Virus record (IMG/VR): IMGVR_UViG_3300020156_000012
Location: 1 to 42,667 of that record
DNA length: 42,667 nt
From: a virus
Direction: 5' to 3' (one strand)
The notes below the pieces were generated by a model. The model was not told the origin of the DNA, searched no databases, and saw only the letters and a list, made by a program, of their open reading frames with translations. Numbering within the stretch: position 1 is the stretch's first letter; the number at the start of each line of letters is the position of its first letter. Made by a program: the position numbers and the translations under genes. Of the stretch, positions 37,708 through 42,667 are shown piece after piece.

Positions 37708-37880
37708 ACTCCTCCGAGATCATCGCCGGCAAGTCCTATCGCGGCTGCAATGGCGCTACGTACACCGTTGAGAAGGTAGAGGACAGGGTTGTCTTTTACC
37801 GGACCAATGGCAAGGGAACGCGTGTGTCGTTCGAACTGGAGGCTTTCGCGAGCCTCATGGTCAAAGAAATAAAACAATAA
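37704..37880 (+). CDS. hypothetical small protein after Rz1 (58 aa)
   Basis: It starts with GTG at 37704, overlapping the Rz1 stop by 4 bp. The product is a small beta-barrel-like protein (AGKSYRGCNGATYTVEKVED, VVFYRTNGKGTRVSFELE) with no membrane segment. It is below the usual length cut-off. Function unknown. Confidence 0.66.
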   Translation: MNSSEIIAGKSYRGCNGATYTVEKVEDRVVFYRTNGKGTRVSFELEAFASLMVKEIKQ

Positions 37881-37886
37881 GCGGCC

Positions 37887-37913
37887 GGAGTGTCTGTTGC
37901 AACCAGGCACCCC
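37887..37913. other. stem-loop downstream of the spanin genes
   Basis: GGAGTGTCTG (37887-37896) and CAGGCACCCC (37904-37913) pair at nine of ten positions around TTGCAAC. No U-run follows, so it may be an RNA-stabilising hairpin rather than a terminator. Confidence 0.5.
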
Positions 37914-38020
37914 GACCTAACCGCAATGATCGGGTGAGGATCATCGCAGCTCGGTACAGATTACCGGGCTATGGTTCCTCAATAATTAACAAAACATCGC
38001 AGTCTGAGGGCCGGGGATAA

Positions 38021-38395
38021 ATGACAGGAAACGACGATATGGCAACCGTTAAAGCTCCAGCCTGGAAATGGGAATGGAATTTGAATACGGTGGTGATTAT
38101 TCTTGGGTTCGCTACCGGCATTGCTGCTTGGGGTGCGACTTGGAACGAGGTAAAATCCACCACCACCAATAACTCAGCTTCGATTGATCGTCTGGATAAG
38201 CGGCTGACTGCCGTTGAGGTATCCATTCGAACTCTCGACACCCAAGAGCTTCGCCTTTCTGCTGTCGAAAAGCAAGCAAGCGATGCCTCGGTTTCGATGC
38301 GCTCCCTTGAGACGACGCTCAACTCCCTCGGGACAGATATCCGGGTCGTGAAGGAAATTCTCCAGAGGTTGGAGAATGGGAGCTCAAAGCCCTGA
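38021..38395 (+). CDS. holin-like membrane coiled-coil protein (124 aa)
   Basis: The order is a polar N terminus, Trp-flanked membrane helix (WNLNTVVIILGFATGIAAWGATW, ~20-43), then a long coiled coil (SIDRLDKRLTAVEVSIRTL, repeated heptads). Similar proteins follow endolysin/spanin genes in rhizobial phages and are often called holins or haemolysin-XhlA-like. A holin role is likely from location but unproven. An in-frame ATG at 38039 is an alternative start. Confidence 0.7.
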   Translation: MTGNDDMATVKAPAWKWEWNLNTVVIILGFATGIAAWGATWNEVKSTTTNNSASIDRLDKRLTAVEVSIRTLDTQELRLSAVEKQASDASVSMRSLETTLNSLGTDIRVVKEILQRLENGSSKP

Positions 38396-38629
38396 AAGCC
38401 ACCCCATCCAGTCCGCAACCGGGACCAGCACGAGAATAAGCAGGGCGATAAGGAGGATGGGGGAGCCGCGGTTCATGGGCTCTGGCTCCAAATGCCGCCG
38501 AGTTTTGATACGTCCGCTCATTATCATCTCGTGGGTATAGCTCGTAGCGATGAAGCGCTCTATCTCCCGCCGATTTCCATCACGACCCAGCCGCCACGCC
38601 TCTCGTTCAAGTTCGTAGAGCGTCGTCAT
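38384..38629 (-). CDS. hypothetical single-pass membrane protein (81 aa)
   Basis: A polar N-terminal helix rich in Arg and Glu (LYELEREAWRLGRDGNRREIERF) is followed by a C-terminal membrane helix (ILLIALLILVLVPVADWMGW). It overlaps the upstream minus-strand gene by 4 bp and converges with the holin-like gene, overlapping its last 12 bp. Confidence 0.7.
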   Translation of the reverse strand: MTTLYELEREAWRLGRDGNRREIERFIATSYTHEMIMSGRIKTRRHLEPEPMNRGSPILLIALLILVLVPVADWMGWLSGL

Positions 38630-39120
38630 CCCTTCATCCTCTCTATAGCCTGTACAAACGGGTCATACGCCCCAGGCAGAGCCTTCTCGCTACTCTCTCC
38701 ATAGCCAAAGGCCTTCAGCTCTTCTATGAAGGCGGCGGCGGTGCGGAGGAGGTCGGAGACGGTATCGGCCCGAACGTATTCCGCACCATCTCCCTCACTG
38801 TCTCTCCACCGCCTCGTGAAGGAGCGATCCTCAAAAGCCCATATCCTGATCGGTGTGTCGGCCGTCCCATCCCCTTCTCTCGTGGCATGTCTTTCCGCCA
38901 GCGCGTCCAGATCGTTCTTTGACCAAGTCGAGCCCACATCTCGCTTGCCGTATTTTTCGATGACGGCTTTGAATTCATGCAGGATGTAGAATGGCCTATT
39001 GCCGTCCGAGTACCCGCCAAGTTTATTAGACTGAAGGTCTCGCCACAGTCGCTCAGCGTCGGCAAGGATCTCCTTCCTTTCTTGCTCGGAAAGAAGTTCC
39101 GGTGGTTCTCTCTCACTCAT
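38626..39120 (-). CDS. hypothetical protein (164 aa)
   Basis: A soluble charged protein with an N-terminal helix (LLSEQERKEILADAERLWRD), a Trp-containing middle (IRIWAFEDRSFTRRWRD) and a helical C terminus. AGGAAGGG lies before the ATG. It forms a short leftward operon with its neighbours, next to attP. Function unknown. Confidence 0.72.
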   Translation of the reverse strand: MSEREPPELLSEQERKEILADAERLWRDLQSNKLGGYSDGNRPFYILHEFKAVIEKYGKRDVGSTWSKNDLDALAERHATREGDGTADTPIRIWAFEDRSFTRRWRDSEGDGAEYVRADTVSDLLRTAAAFIEELKAFGYGESSEKALPGAYDPFVQAIERMKG

Positions 39121-39152
39121 CCCATTCCCTTCCTATTGTGGCTAGGCGTCCG

Positions 39153-39266
39153 TCAAAATCTCGGTCCAGCGCTTCGATCCAGCCAGACAATCAAGCCGAT
39201 GCCCAGAAGCATTCCTGCAATCGAGCATCCGCCACCGATTATTACAAGCCAAAGTGTGTCGCTCAT
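39153..39266 (-). CDS. very small membrane peptide (37 aa)
   Basis: The ATG at 39266 has AGGAGA 4 nt upstream, a strong SD. The peptide is one hydrophobic helix (LWLVIIGGGCSIAGMLLGIG) with a short basic end. It lies 33 bp before the next leftward gene and beside attP. It is typical of phage microproteins; function unknown. Confidence 0.6.
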   Translation of the reverse strand: MSDTLWLVIIGGGCSIAGMLLGIGLIVWLDRSAGPRF

Positions 39267-39298
39267 CTCTTCTCCTATAGGCCCTCCGAAGAGGCAAT

Positions 39299-39512
<214 letters not shown>

Positions 39513-39515
39513 GTT

Positions 39516-40553
39516 TCAATCACGCTTCGTTCCACGTCCGATAGCGTCGATGACATCCTGGCCGGCCAGATAATGCTTCCTGATGATCGATTCGGCATCA
39601 TCTGGAGAATGGCCGGAAATCTCCGAAATAAGCTTGATCTTCTCGTCATGCGATTTGTCGAGGCTGGCATATGCGAAGGTGATCGCCGTTCCTCGCAAGT
39701 CGTGGAAGGTGACGCCCTTGATGTTGAGCCTCGCCATTTCCTTGCGCCATGATGCCCGAAAGCCGCTGGAAGTCCAATTCTGCCCGAACGAGTTCACCAG
39801 AATTCTTTGCCGGTTCTTTTCCTTGGCTTCTCTCAGAAGCGGCAACAGATCCGGGGCGGCGACAACGCGCACCTTTGCGCCGGTCTTCCCCTGCTTGATC
39901 GAAACCCTTTCCCCGTCGAAAGCCAGTGTGGGCATGGTTAGGATGTCTGCCTGTCGCTGCATGGTCCACAGGGCGAGCTTTGCCACGTTGCGGATATGAG
40001 GGGCAGATTCCGTCAGGAGCTTGTGGAGCTGATCGTCTGACCAGATGATATCGCGGCGAGTCCCCTCGTGCAGTCGTTCAACGCGCTCAAGAGGATTCCG
40101 TAATATGATCTCGTTTCCCTTGGCCCATGCGAACAGACGGGCAAGGAGAGCGATGTGCATGTCTGCCGATCGGGGGGAATCCTGCATGGTGTCTCGCCAG
40201 CGCAGGAACATCATTCGGCTGCCTCGTGCCTCTACGGCCTTTATAGGCATCGTCTCATATGCAAGCCGGATCGTGGCGAACTGGCGTTCGTAATCTCGTC
40301 TTGTCGAGGGGGATAGCTTTGTGAAGGTGGCTGTTTTTCGGAAGTCATCGATCAGAGAGCCGACCGTCCCGGCCTGTGCGTCCTTCTGCCGGTCTTTCGT
40401 CAGGCGGATGAATTCCTGCGTGAAAGCCTTTGTCCCAGGCTTCGATTTCAGGCGAGGTGCGCCCTTGCCGCGCCAGGCATAGTAATAGACTTCATGCGTT
40501 CCATCGGCAAGTTTGACCCTGACCTTATGAACGCCGACCAACTTCCCTTCCAT
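39516..40553 (-). CDS. int: tyrosine integrase (345 aa)
   Basis: An N-terminal arm-binding and core-binding region (~1-165, with SPSTRRDYERQF) precedes the catalytic domain. Catalytic residues are visible: Arg ~200 (LWTMQRQADIL), Lys ~223 (QGKTG), His284-x-x-Arg287 (FHDLRGTA), His ~315 (SGHSP) and Tyr ~328 (KHYLAG). It inserts the phage at a tRNA-Lys gene. It is at the far end of the leftward operon, with attP just beyond its stop, so retroregulation as in lambda is possible. Confidence 0.93.
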   Translation of the reverse strand: MEGKLVGVHKVRVKLADGTHEVYYYAWRGKGAPRLKSKPGTKAFTQEFIRLTKDRQKDAQAGTVGSLIDDFRKTATFTKLSPSTRRDYERQFATIRLAYETMPIKAVEARGSRMMFLRWRDTMQDSPRSADMHIALLARLFAWAKGNEIILRNPLERVERLHEGTRRDIIWSDDQLHKLLTESAPHIRNVAKLALWTMQRQADILTMPTLAFDGERVSIKQGKTGAKVRVVAAPDLLPLLREAKEKNRQRILVNSFGQNWTSSGFRASWRKEMARLNIKGVTFHDLRGTAITFAYASLDKSHDEKIKLISEISGHSPDDAESIIRKHYLAGQDVIDAIGRGTKRD

Positions 40554-40731
40554 TCATCCACCTCTCCAGCGCCGCTTCCGCGCTGTCATCCTTCTCTTGT
40601 TTTAACGCAAAGCGGCGAGGGGAAAACTCTATCTCCCCTGTCGGGTGCATAATAACCCGGACATCGTGCAGGGCGGCAGCAGCGGCAGCGTCGGCAATTT
40701 CGGATTTCGTATAGGTGCGGGCCCTGCTCAT
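40525..40731 (-). CDS. small basic protein preceding integrase, possible directionality factor (68 aa)
   Basis: The pattern YTKSEIADAAAAAALHDVRVIMHPTGEIEFSP is seen in small proteins located just before integrases in rhizobial prophages. It overlaps the integrase start by 29 bp. Size and place fit an excisionase, but no winged-helix motif is clear. I chose the ATG at 40731 because it overlaps the upstream stop as ATGA. Confidence 0.66.
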   Translation of the reverse strand: MSRARTYTKSEIADAAAAAALHDVRVIMHPTGEIEFSPRRFALKQEKDDSAEAALERWMNGREVGRRS

Positions 40732-40955
40732 ACAAATGCTCCCACAATCCAGAGAACAGCCTGCATAACCGCGCAAAGCCCGCCAACAATGATAATTCGT
40801 CCTGCATATTCGATGCAGAACCTATAGCGTGGCGTCCATTGTTCCTCGTGTCCACGTAGCTGCGGGCCGTGAACCATGTCTTCTCGCAAAGCGATGACGA
40901 TGCAGAAGACCGAGATTAGAACGAACGGAATCCAGAAGGTAGGCAGCGCCGTCAT
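40728..40955 (-). CDS. small two-helix membrane protein (75 aa)
   Basis: Two hydrophobic segments (FWIPFVLISVFCIVIALR and IIIVGGLCAVMQAVLWIVGAF) flank a polar loop with HGPQLRGHEEQW. The ATG at 40955 overlaps the upstream stop and follows GGAG. Function unknown. Confidence 0.7.
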   Translation of the reverse strand: MTALPTFWIPFVLISVFCIVIALREDMVHGPQLRGHEEQWTPRYRFCIEYAGRIIIVGGLCAVMQAVLWIVGAFV

Positions 40956-41224
40956 GCTTCCCGCTCCTTCTGCTGGAGGGCGCGGTATACTTCGCGAGCG
41001 CGGCGGAAATCGCCGACGTTCAGATGCCACCGTTCTTCGTGGAGATCGTTAAGTTTCTTTGTCGCAGGCCATACTGCTGGAAACTCTTTCTCCAATTGCT
41101 TTACAAACGGCTTCAGCGCCTCTCGCGCCTTCGCTAGTTCTGCTTGGAGGACAGCGTTCTTCTGGGCAAGTTCACGAGCCTTGTTGTTCCAGAAACGCCA
41201 GAGGAATTCTTCACTCTGACTCAT
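40952..41224 (-). CDS. hypothetical helical protein (90 aa)
   Basis: A coiled-coil-type N-terminal half (ARELAQKNAVLQAELAKAREALK) is followed by a Trp-containing charged C terminus (HEERWHLNVGDFRRARE). It is translationally coupled at both ends by ATGA overlaps. No family is recognised. Confidence 0.7.
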   Translation of the reverse strand: MSQSEEFLWRFWNNKARELAQKNAVLQAELAKAREALKPFVKQLEKEFPAVWPATKKLNDLHEERWHLNVGDFRRAREVYRALQQKEREA

Positions 41225-41325
41225 GGCTGCACCCCGCAATAAGCAACGCAGCCGATACCTTCCGCAGCAATTGCGAGGCATATAGCGCAGACGATGATAG
41301 CGAGCGTTTTCTGATAGCCGGTCAT
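41221..41325 (-). CDS. very small membrane peptide (34 aa)
   Basis: The ATG at 41325 has AGGAGGG 7 nt upstream and overlaps the preceding stop; its own stop overlaps the next ATG. The peptide is one hydrophobic helix (LAIIVCAICLAIAAEGIGC) with three Cys. Coupling and the near-perfect SD support translation. Confidence 0.62.
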   Translation of the reverse strand: MTGYQKTLAIIVCAICLAIAAEGIGCVAYCGVQP

Positions 41326-41762
41326 TCGCTTCCCTCCTGCTCTTGGGTGGAGGTGGGCTCCCGCGTCGAGGGCGATGGGGTGACAGCGATCGAAGCGTCG
41401 GCTGACGCGAGCGCGAGGCTCAGTTTCGTGATCGCGTCGTACGGCGCGCGATACCTGAGCGGCCAAGGCTCATTGTCGTGGATTGCTTTTGTCTCGTCGA
41501 TCACGGCTTGAGCCGCCTTTGCGAGAGCATTGTAGGCGCGGGTCGTTTTCACCCACTCTTCCCACCAGTTCGGATCCATCCCGCCGCGCGGGGCTGGAAT
41601 AATGACGCCGCGATGGTCGTCGATGAGCTTTTGAAGCTGCGCAATCTCTTCGTCCGTCAGGTTTAGCGTCATCGTCTTGCGGTTTCCGCCAACACCGATT
41701 TCGTGATCGCCCTCTGCTGTCGCGCGCTTCTCAAACCATTCCTTGTCGATCGGCATTTTCAT
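41322..41762 (-). CDS. hypothetical protein (146 aa)
   Basis: A soluble protein with TMTLNLTDEEIAQLQKLIDDHR near the N terminus, then a helical Ala-rich centre and a Ser/Thr/Pro tail. The first Met at 41762 shares bases with the upstream TAA (TAATG). A second Met follows two codons later. Function unknown. Confidence 0.7.
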   Translation of the reverse strand: MKMPIDKEWFEKRATAEGDHEIGVGGNRKTMTLNLTDEEIAQLQKLIDDHRGVIIPAPRGGMDPNWWEEWVKTTRAYNALAKAAQAVIDETKAIHDNEPWPLRYRAPYDAITKLSLALASADASIAVTPSPSTREPTSTQEQEGSE

Positions 41763-42028
41763 TAGCGCGGCTCCTTTACACCAAGGACTTCCCGGATCTC
41801 TCGCTTTGCGTGAGACCGGCCAAGCTCGTAGGCTTTTTCGAGGAAGGCTATGAGGGCGTCACGGCGATAGATGGATTGGGGGTTGTTTTCGAATGACTGC
41901 TCGCCGTAGGTATAAGCCCCGAGCGGCGTCACATTGCAGGTGTCCCAATCTCCGTCGGCAGAAGCCGCCGTGTGGTTCTTCCAGTAGTTGACCCGGCAGA
42001 ACGGGTAGCGTTCGGTGTGCTCGCTCAT
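41762..42028 (-). CDS. hypothetical protein (88 aa)
   Basis: Starts MSEHTERYPFCRVNYWKNHTAAS and ends with a charged helix (FLEKAYELGRSHAKREIRE). It overlaps the upstream gene by 4 bp (ATGA). Two Cys and several aromatic residues are seen near the N terminus. No domain is recognised. Confidence 0.7.
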   Translation of the reverse strand: MSEHTERYPFCRVNYWKNHTAASADGDWDTCNVTPLGAYTYGEQSFENNPQSIYRRDALIAFLEKAYELGRSHAKREIREVLGVKEPR

Positions 42029-42228
42029 TCCCGGCCCTCCGATGCGAGGGCGGCGCGCTGGACGAGGGCAACGACGGCCTCGACGCCGCACCAGTATCCG
42101 AGCGGATCATTCTCCGCCCGCTTTACCACGCGCGATTTACGACCCCGGCCAAAGCTGACCTTTTCCTTGCCCATGGCGATATCGATGATGATGCCCGCTT
42201 CGGCGTAGATTTGAGCTTCAGTCAGCAT
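42025..42228 (-). CDS. hypothetical small protein (67 aa)
   Basis: A basic central segment (KEKVSFGRGRKSRVVKRAEND) lies between two helices (AQIYAEAGIIIDIAMG and VEAVVALVQRAALAS). It may bind nucleic acid. It overlaps the end of the XRE gene by 11 bp. Confidence 0.68.
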   Translation of the reverse strand: MLTEAQIYAEAGIIIDIAMGKEKVSFGRGRKSRVVKRAENDPLGYWCGVEAVVALVQRAALASEGRE

Positions 42229-42667
42229 CGTGACCTCCTCGCAGCGCCCTGACGGCCTCTTTTAGGATTGCCTTGTTGCCGATTGAGCAGCCGGACCAAT
42301 CACAGAGTTCCAGCGCATCGGCAATCCGCTCATACGGAGCGGACGCAAGACTGATCGCCGTATCAAGTTGGGCGAAAGTGTAGCGGCGCCTCGGGTCGCC
42401 TTCCTTGACGTCATATTTTTCAACGTGGGAGATTATCGAAGGCACCCGCCCATGCGTCGAGGGTGCGGGCGCTGGTGAGACGATGACCAACTCTAGTTCG
42501 CTCAAATGGTCGCGGATGTGCTGGGCAAGAATATCCTGAGAGTGGGTAAGGCCCTTCACGCGCTTGCCGTCCACGATCGGCCCTTCCGGGTACTGATCTT
42601 CGGCAATCTGCACATTGATTTCGAGTTGATGCCTGATTTTTGCGATGATCTCGCTAACCCGCAAATG
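42218..42667 (-). CDS. XRE-family regulator, C-terminal part (joins 1-352)
   Basis: This is the same gene as the left-edge XRE regulator; with one 127-bp copy removed it is 224 aa. Taken alone, the frame here starts only at a TTG (42664), which is an internal Leu of the full protein. The C-terminal region has a helical HSQDILAQHIRDHLSELEL segment, a Ser/Pro linker and a helical end (QLDTAISLASAPYERIADALE). No effector domain is recognised. Confidence 0.9.
   Translation of the reverse strand, partial: HLRVSEIIAKIRHQLEINVQIAEDQYPEGPIVDGKRVKGLTHSQDILAQHIRDHLSELELVIVSPAPAPSTHGRVPSIISHVEKYDVKEGDPRRRYTFAQLDTAISLASAPYERIADALELCDWSGCSIGNKAILKEAVRALRGGHDAD
42541..42667. repeat. 127-bp terminal direct repeat, right copy
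   Basis: Identical to bases 1-127. See the left copy. Joining at this overlap gives a 42,540-bp circle in which the leftward operon is continuous from PL to the integrase. Confidence 0.97.

Overview
The window is one complete temperate bacteriophage genome written as a linear contig of a circular (or terminally redundant) molecule. Bases 1-127 recur exactly at 42541-42667, so the unique length is 42,540 bp, and one gene (an XRE-type regulator) runs across the join. The virion genes look podovirus-like: a P22-type portal, an N4 gp56-like capsid protein, a gp10-like stabilisation protein, ejection proteins, a collar fibre, a tailspike, and no tape measure. The host is very probably an alphaproteobacterium of the Rhizobiales. 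This rests on a GcrA-like regulator, DUF3307/DUF3309 genes, and an attP core that is the 3' part of a tRNA-Lys(CUU).

The layout is lambda-like. A long leftward operon starts at a predicted PL near 6690. It runs through small early genes, Gp157, Bet recombinase, NinB, a Ref/DUF968 HNH protein and the XRE regulator, crosses the contig end, and finishes with small membrane proteins and a tyrosine integrase (39516-40553). attP lies next to the integrase, with a tRNA-derived core flanked by four direct repeats. The immunity region (6694-8622) has a repressor operon (repressor, lipoprotein, hypothetical) and two three-part operator clusters built on GGTAC-N5-GTACC. Each cluster overlaps an outward promoter.

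The rightward early operon (8632-16536) holds a Cro-like protein, many short overlapping genes, two tandem C5-cytosine methyltransferases, a PD-(D/E)XK nuclease, replication-like genes and a GcrA-like regulator. A 530-bp structured non-coding stretch with a terminator separates it from the late genes. These run through small membrane genes, TerS, TerL, portal, scaffold, capsid, stabilisation and ejection proteins, collar fibre, tailspike and an SGNH/sialate-esterase-like enzyme. The lysis cassette is a GH24 endolysin with a C-terminal membrane anchor, nested Rz/Rz1-like spanins and a holin-like protein.

The points most worth attention are these. (1) Both methyltransferase genes contain a second long open frame at the same +1 offset, each with an SD-like start at the equivalent place, and the two alternative products resemble each other. 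(2) An Acb2/Tad1-like anti-defence gene sits on the opposite strand among late genes with its own sigma70-type promoter. (3) The repressor has Cys where the S24 catalytic Ser is expected and lacks the usual Ala-Gly cleavage dipeptide. (4) A 5-bp tandem duplication frameshifts ninB. (5) Several small membrane proteins of 34-58 aa would be missed by a length cut-off. Domain names are from reading the sequence by eye; no database search was run.
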